Assembly (NCBI GenBank): GCA_001724175.1
Contig: MEDT01000042.1
Span: forward strand, 1 to 64,000
Direction of reading: 5' to 3'
Length of the DNA: 64,000 bases
From: Cytophagaceae bacterium SCN 52-12
GTDB lineage: Bacteria > Bacteroidota > Bacteroidia > Cytophagales > Spirosomataceae
A model generated the notes under the pieces. The model was given only the letters and a program-made list of their open reading frames with translations, did no database searches and was not told the DNA's origin. How positions within the stretch are numbered: position 1 is the first letter of the stretch; every line of letters starts with the position of its first letter. The translations under genes and the position numbers were made by a program. Positions 52,256 to 60,578 of this stretch are shown in pieces.

Positions 52256-53322
52256 CAGTCAAAAGTATCCTCGAACCTGAAAACCTCTTTTTCGAAGTGT
52301 ATGTAATGTTCAGTGAGGTAAAGAAGCTGCGCGGAGTACTTCTGCGCAAGCTTCGCATAAGCAGCAACAGACTCCCATTCGGCGGGAGTCAGCTCTTGTG
52401 AAATTCCTTTCAAAGACGTTACATGAAACCTGATGGCCGCGCGCACCAGGCAGAAATATTTAAAGATCAGCACATCTTCCTTCATCAGGATCACGGGCAG
52501 CCGGTACTGGTAAGCAGACAAAAAAGCTTTCTTCAGATGCTCATAACCGTAAAAATCAAGATCCGTGCAGAGGAATGCTATCTCATAAAGTAAATCTATC
52601 TCTCTGAAAGAATCATCGAATTCAAGACAGTCGAAAATGACCGGGTTGTTTTCGTAGCAGAAGATATTCCCCGCATGCAGATCCCCGTGCACATCCCGCA
52701 TAAAACCTTGCGAGATCCTCTGCTCGAACCGCCAGCGGAATAGCTCGTTAACCGACTCCGCCTGCCGGATCCATCCGTCGGCCCATGCCGGGTCATAGCC
52801 TTCCATTTTTCCGGCCAGCCATTCTCTCCCTGAGCCGATTTCCCGGAACGTTTTCAGCGCAACCGTTTCGTCCCACTCGTTATACACAGGCGCTTCGCCC
52901 TGGTGGAAGGCGGCCAGCTTTGACGCCAGGTTCTCCATGAATTTTTCAGTAACAGCTCCCGATTTCAGCTTCTCCGACAACAACAGGGTGTTATCCAGCT
53001 TCCGCATGACGACCGCGTAGTCTACGATCTCGCCCTCTCCGGCAACAAAGCTGAACCGGTCGCCCTCTTTGAAAACCGGCGTAACGGCCAGGTAAATATC
53101 GGGTGAAAGCCGCTGGTTAAGCTGCAGCTCGCGCCGGCAGTAGTAATGCCGTGCCTGGAGCTCCGTAAAATCCAGGAAATCGAGCTTTACCGGCTTTTTT
53201 ATTTTCCAGGCCAGCGCTGTGCCCAGCAATACCCAGGAGATATGCGTTTCCATGAGCCGGACGTCGCCCTGTCCGCTTTCCGCCAATCCGGCCCTTAATT
53301 TTTCTATCTGGCTGCCTGTCAT
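52255..53322 (-). CDS. Aminoglycoside-phosphotransferase-like kinase (COG2187-like)
   Basis: The 355-aa protein has the protein-kinase-like APH fold: an N-lobe with WKIKKPVKLDFLDFT (probable nucleotide Lys) and a C-lobe VHGDLHAGNIFCY followed by IFDCLEFDD (catalytic and metal Asp). It overlaps the upstream P-loop gene by 4 bp (ATGA). In many bacteria these two modules are fused as one protein; here they are separate, coupled genes. The substrate is unknown, and resistance to aminoglycosides should not be assumed. Confidence 0.85.
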   Translation of the reverse strand: MTGSQIEKLRAGLAESGQGDVRLMETHISWVLLGTALAWKIKKPVKLDFLDFTELQARHYYCRRELQLNQRLSPDIYLAVTPVFKEGDRFSFVAGEGEIVDYAVVMRKLDNTLLLSEKLKSGAVTEKFMENLASKLAAFHQGEAPVYNEWDETVALKTFREIGSGREWLAGKMEGYDPAWADGWIRQAESVNELFRWRFEQRISQGFMRDVHGDLHAGNIFCYENNPVIFDCLEFDDSFREIDLLYEIAFLCTDLDFYGYEHLKKAFLSAYQYRLPVILMKEDVLIFKYFCLVRAAIRFHVTSLKGISQELTPAEWESVAAYAKLAQKYSAQLLYLTEHYIHFEKEVFRFEDTFD

Positions 53323-53846
53323 GTCCTTAACAGTTCTTCTGTGAGCTCGTCCGCTGTTTTGCCTTCATCCGTGCGGACTACATAATCGATGATCTCCGGT
53401 TCTTCATATTCATTTTTAAGAAGCAGGTATACCTGCCAGTCAGCTTCGCTATCCGGCCTTTTGCGCTGCAGGCGGCGCTTCGTTTCTTCTTCTCCCGCCT
53501 TCACCTGTATCACTACCGGCCTGGCATGCATTTCAGCGGCAAGCGCCTCGAATGCTCTTCGGCGCGATGCCTTATGAAAAGTAGCGTCAAGCACTACCTT
53601 CCCGTTATGGCGCAGCACTTCCCGCGCCTTCGTCCACATTTCCCGGTAAACCAGCTCCTTGTCGCTTTCGTCATACCTGCCGCGTTTTTGCAGCTCCGTC
53701 CTGATGGCGTCGCTGCTCAGATGGACCAGGTCCAATGCCCGTGCAAGCTCCCGGGCCAGCATCGTTTTTCCCGATCCGGGGAGCCCGGTTACAAGAATGA
53801 GCGGTGCGTGGTGCAGATGAGTTTCCATGTGTATGCGGTGCTCCAT
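53319..53846 (-). CDS. P-loop kinase/ATPase (COG0645-like), partner of the APH-like gene
   Basis: The 175-aa protein has Walker A GLPGSGKT (residues 21-28) and the general shape of small nucleotide or gluconate-type kinases (ELARALDLVHLSSDAIRTELQKRG, KVVLDATFHKASRRRAFEALA, VIQVKAGEEETKRRLQRK). A shorter start at Met7 is possible. It is translated just before the APH-like kinase with a 4-bp overlap. Joint action on a small phosphorylated metabolite is inferred. Confidence 0.85.
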   Translation of the reverse strand: MEHRIHMETHLHHAPLILVTGLPGSGKTMLARELARALDLVHLSSDAIRTELQKRGRYDESDKELVYREMWTKAREVLRHNGKVVLDATFHKASRRRAFEALAAEMHARPVVIQVKAGEEETKRRLQRKRPDSEADWQVYLLLKNEYEEPEIIDYVVRTDEGKTADELTEELLRT

Positions 53847-53978
53847 ACTTCTTTAACTCCCGGCCTTCGTGTTTTAGTATATTCCGGGATCAGGCCGGAA
53901 TGGAGCCCGGGCAGGCATGCTTTTTGCGTACAAAGACCTGTCAACAAATATTTAAGTGTCACACACAATACAAACATC

Positions 53979-55439
53979 ATGAGAAAGTACCTTTTAATTG
54001 CAGGCCTGTTGTACTTCAATATCGTATCCGGACAGTCCCCGGAAATGAACAGCTACCCTGAAAGCGTGAGGCAGGAAGCGCTCGCTGCCCGGCAGCATCT
54101 GAATGAGCTGAAAGCCCGGCATGCAAAGCTGCAGAAGGACATCGATGAGAAAAAGCGGGCTGCAGAGGAAGCGATCGCGAAGGCCGAGGAAAATACCAGG
54201 GCCGCTACCGAAGCGACAAGCAGGCTTTCCCAGAATCCGCAGGACAAGTCGCTTTCATCGACGGTGAAAAAGATGAACCGGGAATCCAAACGGCTCGATC
54301 GACAGGCACAGAAGGCCGCCAGCGACGTGGCCAAAGTCCAGGACGAGATAGAAGACGTGGAAAAACAGATCGTTGAGGCCGAACAGCGACTGGCCGTCTT
54401 TTCTTCCGCCGGCGGCAGCATGGATGCCGGGGCGGGCGCACCTGGAGCGGCAACTGCAGATCCGGCGTTGTCAGGTGTAAGGAAAGATTCTCTTTCCGCC
54501 CCTGCCCGGGCGGCGCAGGCAGAGGGAACGATGCCCGAGGCAGCGCAGCGCGTAGTAGAGCAGACCTATAAAAATTACCCGCAGCAACCTGGTCAGCCGA
54601 CCATTATCATCAACAATATCATTGTTCCTTCAGACTACCAGAACAGGCAGGCCGGCGCCTTTTCACCGGCTTCGGGAGTAGCAGGGTATTCATCCGGGTA
54701 TCCCGCCGGAGGCACCGCCCGCGATGCTGCACGCCCGCAGCCGTCGGAAGAAGAGTGGCGTGAATACCAGGCCTACCGGGATTGGCTCAGGTACAACGGT
54801 CAGGGTCCCCGGTCGCGGCGCTATACGGGTGCCTATAGGGGTGATGAGGAGCAGGCATACCGGAACCTGACTTTCAAAGAACGCTTCGGGGAGCTGTCTG
54901 CCCGCAAATCAGGCGTTTGGGTAATACCCAGGGTAGGGCTCCACGCTGCCAATTTTGAGGCAGATTTCAAAAACAACGAAGCCACGGGCCGCAGCGGCTG
55001 GAATGCGGGACTTGATTTCCGCGCACATGTCAACCGGCTTTTCATCCAGCCCGGAGTACATTATTTTAATACCTCACTCGACCTGACCAGCAAAGACAGC
55101 CTCGACAATGTGTCGCTGACGTCGGGACCAAAGATCCATTCGCTGAAAGTTCCTTTGCTGGCAGGGCTTTACCTGACGAAAGCCCGGGACGCGTTTCTGA
55201 AATTCAACATACGCGGCGGGATCGTCGGTAACTATGTGATGTCGGTCGATAAGGCGGCGGACTCCGATTTCAGGAAGGAAAACCTTGAGACTTACACCTA
55301 TGGTCTGAATGCCGGTATCGGGATAGAGCTCGGGCTGATTACCATCGACATTTCTCACGAATGGGGCATGAACAGCATGTTCAAAGACGCAGACGTTAAG
55401 AATAACCTGCTCCGGGCTACTTTGGGCGTCAAGCTCTGA
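53979..55439 (+). CDS. Coiled-coil outer-membrane beta-barrel protein
   Basis: The 486-aa protein starts MRKYLLIAGLLYFNIVSGQ (ATG 53979); the frame back to 53526 lies over the divergent kinase gene and was rejected. A long charged coiled coil (about residues 27-135; LNELKARHAKLQKDIDEKKRAAEEAIAKAEENTRAA) is followed by an Ala/Gly/Pro-rich linker and an RSRRYTGAY basic patch (about 140-300). A C-terminal PorT-like beta-barrel (about 310-486; WVIPRVGLHAANFEADF, LFIQPGVHYFNTS, NLLRATLGVKL) completes it. It could link the outer membrane to the cell wall. Function is unknown. Confidence 0.75.
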   Translation: MRKYLLIAGLLYFNIVSGQSPEMNSYPESVRQEALAARQHLNELKARHAKLQKDIDEKKRAAEEAIAKAEENTRAATEATSRLSQNPQDKSLSSTVKKMNRESKRLDRQAQKAASDVAKVQDEIEDVEKQIVEAEQRLAVFSSAGGSMDAGAGAPGAATADPALSGVRKDSLSAPARAAQAEGTMPEAAQRVVEQTYKNYPQQPGQPTIIINNIIVPSDYQNRQAGAFSPASGVAGYSSGYPAGGTARDAARPQPSEEEWREYQAYRDWLRYNGQGPRSRRYTGAYRGDEEQAYRNLTFKERFGELSARKSGVWVIPRVGLHAANFEADFKNNEATGRSGWNAGLDFRAHVNRLFIQPGVHYFNTSLDLTSKDSLDNVSLTSGPKIHSLKVPLLAGLYLTKARDAFLKFNIRGGIVGNYVMSVDKAADSDFRKENLETYTYGLNAGIGIELGLITIDISHEWGMNSMFKDADVKNNLLRATLGVKL

Positions 55440-55515
55440 TGCCGGGAAAAACCTCGCTGTCGGTCACTGGCGACAGTTTGTAGTAAAAATCCACTCTTCG
55501 GCAGTGGCGCGTCTC

Positions 55516-56982
55516 CTAACTGCTGCTGAACGCTTCTTCATGCACCGGGTTGCCGTCTACGTCACGATGTATAAATTTAATGACGGCTGCAGACCGGTCC
55601 GACGGTACTACCGCGATTTCCAGGAAGCCTCCTTTTACCCTGAGGAACTTATGCTCGGGGCGTACATCTTCCTGGTCCCAGCCCTGGGCGTGCGCATCGC
55701 TCACCGGCCCGGACCCGAATTCCGTCAGCCCGGTCTTTTTGTCCACCGAAACATACTGCCAGTGACGGTCCCCGTTAACCACGAACATATTTTCCTGGGC
55801 CGACAGGTATTCCCGCAGCCAGTTTCCTTCGGTTTCAAAAGCCTTGTTGGCATGGTTATCCGTTTTCCGGTCGCGATCGGGGCCTACGACCGGCGTCGGT
55901 GAAAACAGCAGCCTGAAGGTGGCATCAGAGCCGGCAACCGTTTCGAGGAGCCACTTTTTTTGCTCCTCTCCCCAGATCGTCTTACTGGCGCTATCCTTGT
56001 CCTGGTTGGAAGAACGGTATTCCCTTCCTTCCATCAGCCATATCTGGAGATGCCTGCCCCAGCGGAAGGTACGGTAGGGCTTGCCGGCTATAGGTGCGTT
56101 CTCCCGCCACAATTTCAGCCCGTCGCCAAAGGTAAGCTGCCCGTAGGCAGGTGAAAACGGGTGTACGTCATCGCGCAGCAGATCGTGGTCGTCTTTGGTC
56201 ATGTAGACTGGCACGCCCTTATAAAAATCGACCAGGGAAGGCCATCCGTCCATTGCATGCCATTGGTGCCTGGCTTTTTCGATGGTCGTGCCGAGCGGCC
56301 CGGGTTTGTCGTAATAGACATAATCGCCCGTATGGACAAAAAAATCCGGGTTCAGCCGACGCATGCTGTCGTAGATCCTGAAGCCTCTTTCGTCGTGGTC
56401 ATAGCTCCAGAAATACTGGCAGGTAGAAGTAACGAGCCTTACGGCATCCGGGGAACTGAACTGCGGGGCGGTCCTGAATGTCCCGGCGGCTGTGTGCAGC
56501 GCGTCGGAGCCGGGGAGTTTTGCGGTCCAGGTGACCCGGTAAGAAGTAGCGGGTTTCAGTCGGTCAAAGGGGATCCGGACCGTAAAATCATTTTCAGTGT
56601 CTGCGGAATGCCATTCCGATTCCAGGATCTGGCCACCTCCCGACAGCTGCACTTTCACGCTTCCTCCTATCCCTTTCACCCCTCCGTCCATGGAGCCGAC
56701 AGGCATTTCTTCGTCAAAATCGATGGGATGCCTGAAAATAGCTTCTCTTCGCCGATGCACGACCGGGTTGGGTTTTTCCTGCCCGCAGAGCCGCGTCCAG
56801 AGGATCACAGAGTCGGTAGTCACCTCGGCAGCCTTGAAACCGGTAGTAAAAAAAACCTCCTGTTTTTCAGGCCGGTCCGGGACCGATCCGGTCATTACGG
56901 CAGGTATATCGGATAGCGACAGGGAAGCAACGATCCCGATCCCTGCCTTTTTTACGAATGTCCGCCTGTTTTCATTTTTCAT
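55516..56982 (-). CDS. phoD: PhoD-type alkaline phosphatase/phosphodiesterase, Tat-exported
   Basis: The 488-aa protein begins MKNENRRTFVKKAGIGIVASLSL, a twin-arginine signal typical of PhoD. An N-terminal beta-domain (about 45-170) is followed by the metallophosphatase core: FFVHTGDYVYYD, VPVYMTKDDHDLLRDDV, LFSPTPVVGPDRD, VVNGDRHWQY and EFGSGPVSDAHAQGW. It hydrolyses phosphomono- or diesters outside the inner membrane. Its start codon is preceded by the composite heptamer leader. Confidence 0.9.
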   Translation of the reverse strand: MKNENRRTFVKKAGIGIVASLSLSDIPAVMTGSVPDRPEKQEVFFTTGFKAAEVTTDSVILWTRLCGQEKPNPVVHRRREAIFRHPIDFDEEMPVGSMDGGVKGIGGSVKVQLSGGGQILESEWHSADTENDFTVRIPFDRLKPATSYRVTWTAKLPGSDALHTAAGTFRTAPQFSSPDAVRLVTSTCQYFWSYDHDERGFRIYDSMRRLNPDFFVHTGDYVYYDKPGPLGTTIEKARHQWHAMDGWPSLVDFYKGVPVYMTKDDHDLLRDDVHPFSPAYGQLTFGDGLKLWRENAPIAGKPYRTFRWGRHLQIWLMEGREYRSSNQDKDSASKTIWGEEQKKWLLETVAGSDATFRLLFSPTPVVGPDRDRKTDNHANKAFETEGNWLREYLSAQENMFVVNGDRHWQYVSVDKKTGLTEFGSGPVSDAHAQGWDQEDVRPEHKFLRVKGGFLEIAVVPSDRSAAVIKFIHRDVDGNPVHEEAFSSS

Positions 56983-57109
56983 TTGTATAAAAAAGGTTTG
57001 AGCTGTTAGGTATTAGCCGCGCGGCGGATCACCTTATTCATCGGTGGCAGGCGGCGTACCGCTTTGTGTGCCGCTAAAACCTAAAACCTAACACCTCATG
57101 GCTATTTCA
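56983..57109 (-). promoter_or_regulatory. Composite heptamer leader before phoD-like gene
   Basis: Read on the minus strand, the region begins TGAAATAG, CCATGAG, GTGTTAG, GTTTTAG, GTTTTAG, CGGCACAC (57109 down to about 57066), has a GC-rich spacer, and then CTAATAC, CTAACAG, CTCAAAC (57016-56996), 13 nt ending TATACAA, and the ATG. It is nearly the same as the leader at 9105-9208, which lies on the other strand 48 kb away. Confidence 0.68.
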
Positions 57110-57142
57110 TACGAATAAAAGCGGATTTCGGGAAATCATACC

Positions 57143-57973
57143 CTATTGTCTCTGATAAACCAGCGGGTTCAGATCAGAAGCGGCTTCGCTTCCCACGGGC
57201 AAATTGCAGAGCCACCGCTCAAGATCGGCGCGCTGGTATTGGTTCCGGGGTTCGGTAATCTTTGCGCCGTCGGCAAAAAATATCACGGTCATCACCTCCC
57301 TCATCTTATCGGGTGTATGATTACCCGGCGCCGCATGAAAAGTCCAGCCATAATGCCAGGTAGCATCGCCCGCGTTCATGGTTTTCGCACGGGTGACCTC
57401 CAGGCCCTTGTCCCTCACAAGCTGCTGAAACATCTCCTCCGATTCATCCGAAATCGCAATATCCCCTTCAAACTCCGCCTTGTGAGACCCTGACGCAAAC
57501 GTGAGCATTCCCATATCTTCGGTGATGTCTACCAGCGGCATCCACATGGTCACTGTATCGGGGGTATCCAGGGGCCAGTAATACTGGTCCTGGTGCCAGG
57601 GCGTATGGCCGCCTCCCGGCTCCTTATACAACGCCTGATCATGGTAAATCCTCACGCCGTCGACACCCAGCAGATCAGCCGCTATTTTTCCAAAGCGCCG
57701 GGCCAGGGTGAAATCCGCAACGGCCGGGTCGACCTCCCAGAGGTTCATCACCTGGAGGAAAGCCTTCCCGTATGTGTCCCGGTCCTCCAGCTTACGGGTT
57801 TCGGTATTGTTGGCAGCCGTTGCGTTGTTGATCACATCGCGGTAATACGCTATTTCCTCCCGGCTCAATATACCCGGGATCAGCACGTGGCCGTCTTTTC
57901 TAAAAGATGCTACCTGCTGCTCTGATACATTTTTAAATCCGCTCAAATCCGGCGGGGTCAGGGTTGTCTTCAT
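57143..57973 (-). CDS. Phytanoyl-CoA dioxygenase (PhyH) family Fe(II)/2-oxoglutarate oxygenase
   Basis: The 276-aa protein starts MKTTLTPPDLSGF (ATG 57973); the 14 residues before it are a hydrophobic stretch from a less likely start at 58015. The facial triad is His127 and Asp129 (TPWHQDQ) and His213 (FHAAPGNHT), with Arg225 as probable 2-oxoglutarate anchor. It hydroxylates a small substrate in the cytoplasm. The divergent AraC regulator at 58111 suggests inducible expression, possibly tied to the sugar locus on its right. Confidence 0.88.
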   Translation of the reverse strand: MKTTLTPPDLSGFKNVSEQQVASFRKDGHVLIPGILSREEIAYYRDVINNATAANNTETRKLEDRDTYGKAFLQVMNLWEVDPAVADFTLARRFGKIAADLLGVDGVRIYHDQALYKEPGGGHTPWHQDQYYWPLDTPDTVTMWMPLVDITEDMGMLTFASGSHKAEFEGDIAISDESEEMFQQLVRDKGLEVTRAKTMNAGDATWHYGWTFHAAPGNHTPDKMREVMTVIFFADGAKITEPRNQYQRADLERWLCNLPVGSEAASDLNPLVYQRQ

Positions 57974-58110
57974 GATTCCAATAAATAATATGATGATACA
58001 TAGGACAAATTTCAATCATCCGGCATGGATTTACGAGGCAAAAAATGCCTATTTTATGGATTATTTTGTCTTACTTTATCGAAATGAATAACAAACCAGT
58101 AAAATAAGCG

Positions 58111-58980
58111 ATGATAAAAGCCCGGTTTGAAACGATCAGACCCAACGACAGGGCCTCGTTCGTGGTCAATGCCTTCGCGTTGGAGAAATTTACGGCGCCC
58201 TATCATTTCCACCCGGAATATGAGCTTACCTGTATCATACAGGGGGCCGGTACCCGTTTTGTCGGTAAGAACATGCAGGCATACGGCCCGGGTGACCTGG
58301 TATTCCTCGGGGCAGATCTTCCGCATTGCTGGAAATCGGAAGACTTTGCTGCAGGAGAGCTCCGTTCGCAGTCGATTGTCATACAATTTGAAAATGCTTT
58401 CCTCGGAAAGGAGTTCTTTGAAAAGCCTGAGCTGGAATCCATAGCCGGCCTGCTTAAAAGAGGCGCTTCAGGTATCCGCTTCCTGGGAGAGACGGCAAAG
58501 AACGTCACGATGCGGATGGAAGCGCTGAGCCGGGAAGAAAGCAGGTTCAGCCGGATGCTGGGCCTGCTGGAAATCCTGGATATCCTGGCCGGCTCCACCG
58601 AATACGTCCTTTTGGATAACGACGGGATGACAGCCCGGTCTCACCCGGCCGAACGCGGGCGGCTAAATGTTTCACTGGGCTATATCGTAGACAATTTCAG
58701 GACGGAGATTGCTTTGGATGAAGTCGCCGCAACGGTCAATATGTCGGTCAGCGCATTCTGCAAGTATTTCCGGAAAGCCACGGGCAAGACATTCATCGAG
58801 ACAGTGACCGACTACCGGGTCCACTTCGCGACAAAGCAGCTCCTGCTGACCGATAAGTCTATGGCCGATATTGCTTTTGACAGCGGCTTCGGGGATATAT
58901 CCCATTTCTATAAGGTTTTCAGACGCAGGCTGAAAACAAGCCCGCTCCAGTACCGGAAAAGCTTTTTGAAGGGGGTTTGA
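58111..58980 (+). CDS. AraC family transcriptional regulator with cupin sensor
   Basis: The 289-aa protein has an N-terminal cupin (about 20-105; YHFHPEYELTCIIQG, YGPGDLVFLGADLPHCW) and a C-terminal pair of helix-turn-helix motifs (about 190-285; ALDEVAATVNMSVSAFCKYFRKATG, MADIAFDSGFGDISHFYKVFRRRLKTSPLQYR). It is divergent from the PhyH gene. In the 95-bp gap a small palindrome AGGCA-AAAAA-TGCCT (58036-58050) might be part of its operator. It is the likely regulator of phyH and possibly of the SusC/SusD genes to the right. Confidence 0.9.
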   Translation: MIKARFETIRPNDRASFVVNAFALEKFTAPYHFHPEYELTCIIQGAGTRFVGKNMQAYGPGDLVFLGADLPHCWKSEDFAAGELRSQSIVIQFENAFLGKEFFEKPELESIAGLLKRGASGIRFLGETAKNVTMRMEALSREESRFSRMLGLLEILDILAGSTEYVLLDNDGMTARSHPAERGRLNVSLGYIVDNFRTEIALDEVAATVNMSVSAFCKYFRKATGKTFIETVTDYRVHFATKQLLLTDKSMADIAFDSGFGDISHFYKVFRRRLKTSPLQYRKSFLKGV

Positions 58981-59009
58981 CCACACCCCCTCCTATTCCT
59001 CACAGCTAT

Positions 59010-60533
59010 TCATAAATGAGCTTTTATATGCCCCAGAAAACCAATCGCATACTGGGCGATGACGCGATACGATCCCCGCTGCAGAAGATTGATGCTCCCG
59101 GCGTTGTGCTGGGTGACGTCCGTCAGGAAGCCATCTGCAGTCGTGCTTTTCAATAACCTGTTGTAAACCGCCAGCAGGTCTTTTTGGGAGAACTCAGGCA
59201 GCCAGCCGATGCGATGGCCGTGTGCAAAAGCCGCGGCCAGGCCGGCGGTCGCGGAGCTTTCGAAGCGGGTTCCGGGCTGGTCGAGGTAGGCCTTCCAGCT
59301 ATGGTCCGGCTGTTTGAAAGACATGGCTATCTGTGCGTAATGCCGGTATACCTCCTTCAGTCTCTTTACGCCCGGATCGTTCTTAAGCGGGCTTTCGCTT
59401 TGCAGAATCTCGCCGCAGCGCACTATTCCCAGCAGGAACCATACATAGCCGCGGCCCCAGTTTCGCCTTATCCGCGTTTTGCCTTTCGAGATGCTCCCGA
59501 TATTGTACACGGCGCCGTCATCCGTAAGATATTTAATCCTTTGCTCCAGCTCCAGGAGCGCCATTTCATATAATTCGGGAGCCTTTAATGCGGTTCCCAA
59601 TGTAGTGAGCGGGTAGGCCAGGGTATAGCAGCCTTCGGTACTTAACCCGTCGGGCTTAAACCTCATTCCGGCATCAAATCGCTCTTTGCAGAAATCGAGG
59701 AATAACTTTACGGACGCATGGGAAGGGCGGTGATGCGCCAGCGTAGCAAAAGGGAGCCCTGCCTCCAGGTTAGTGAAGGTATTATCCCTGGGCCTGGCCC
59801 ACAGGTCTGCATATACCAGGTTCTTTTCGTCCGGCCAGTAAAGATCGAGATGACGCCGGATAGCCTGCAGCGCCTGCGGATCTTTTTTTCTCGCATATAG
59901 CTGCTGCAGCCCGTCGAGAGTGCACCCCTCTGTCCAGCCGAAAGGCTGCAGCGACCAGTCGGAGCAAAGCAGGTTTTTCCATTCCTCGTTTACCGAAGCG
60001 CTATTCCCGCCCGATTCGACGATCAGCAGATGGGACCCGTTTTCTGCGCCGGAAGAGAAATAATAAGTCGTGTCCGACCCGCCCAGCAGCTTAAGCCTTA
60101 TGCCTTCATTCTTAAGCGACGTTATGTCGCAATCCAGCGGAGTTTCAAAGATCTGCAGCCCGGTAGGGTACCAGATCGATAACTGCCCGATCTTCCGGTC
60201 AGAACCGTCCAGGTACACTTCTACTTCGTCTTCCTGCCTTGTATCGATCGCCACCTGGAGCCGTAAAAAAGCTATAGCGCCGCTTGCTGCGGGCAGGTCG
60301 GCACAGTCAAAAACCGTCCCTTCATCGTTGGCGTTCAATGAAAAGTAATCTTGCCCGAAAGCCACACGAAAGCCATCCGGCACCTTTGCTTTCGCCTGTG
60401 CCGGGTTTCGGGGTATAATGGCTTTATACTGAAATTTCTGCACGTGGGAAAGCCTTTCGGCGCCGGTGTAGGACAGGAAAGGTAAAGCGCTTCCGGCCAG
60501 CATAGCCTTCTCACAAAAATCTCTGCGATTCAT
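59010..60533 (-). CDS. Tat-exported GH88/GH105-like alpha/alpha-barrel hydrolase
   Basis: The 507-aa protein begins MNRRDFCEKAMLAGSALPFL, a Tat-type leader. An N-terminal beta-sandwich (about 30-175) is followed by an alpha/alpha toroid (about 190-507) with FGWTEGCTLDGLQQLYARK, LSTEGCYTLAYPLTTLG, NWGRGYVWFLLGIVRC and SSATAGLAAAFAHG. The toroid resembles unsaturated glucuronyl/rhamnogalacturonyl hydrolases. The added N-terminal beta-domain is not standard for GH105, so the family call is tentative. It lies downstream of susC and susD on the minus strand and probably serves their glycan. Confidence 0.6.
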   Translation of the reverse strand: MNRRDFCEKAMLAGSALPFLSYTGAERLSHVQKFQYKAIIPRNPAQAKAKVPDGFRVAFGQDYFSLNANDEGTVFDCADLPAASGAIAFLRLQVAIDTRQEDEVEVYLDGSDRKIGQLSIWYPTGLQIFETPLDCDITSLKNEGIRLKLLGGSDTTYYFSSGAENGSHLLIVESGGNSASVNEEWKNLLCSDWSLQPFGWTEGCTLDGLQQLYARKKDPQALQAIRRHLDLYWPDEKNLVYADLWARPRDNTFTNLEAGLPFATLAHHRPSHASVKLFLDFCKERFDAGMRFKPDGLSTEGCYTLAYPLTTLGTALKAPELYEMALLELEQRIKYLTDDGAVYNIGSISKGKTRIRRNWGRGYVWFLLGIVRCGEILQSESPLKNDPGVKRLKEVYRHYAQIAMSFKQPDHSWKAYLDQPGTRFESSATAGLAAAFAHGHRIGWLPEFSQKDLLAVYNRLLKSTTADGFLTDVTQHNAGSINLLQRGSYRVIAQYAIGFLGHIKAHL

Positions 60534-60578
60534 CTGGTCAATGATTTAGTACTTGTATAAATATATCGGGGCCGCCGG

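Noticed and set aside
52255..53322. Aminoglycoside resistance gene
   Set aside because: The APH fold is shared by many metabolic kinases, and the coupled P-loop partner points to a housekeeping or metabolic role.
53526..53978. N-terminal extension of the coiled-coil barrel protein
   Set aside because: It lies antisense to the P-loop kinase gene and would bury the signal peptide at 53979.
57074..57094. CTAAAAC repeats considered as telomere-like sequence
   Set aside because: The units resemble CCCTAAA only by chance; they are internal, short, degenerate and tied to gene starts.
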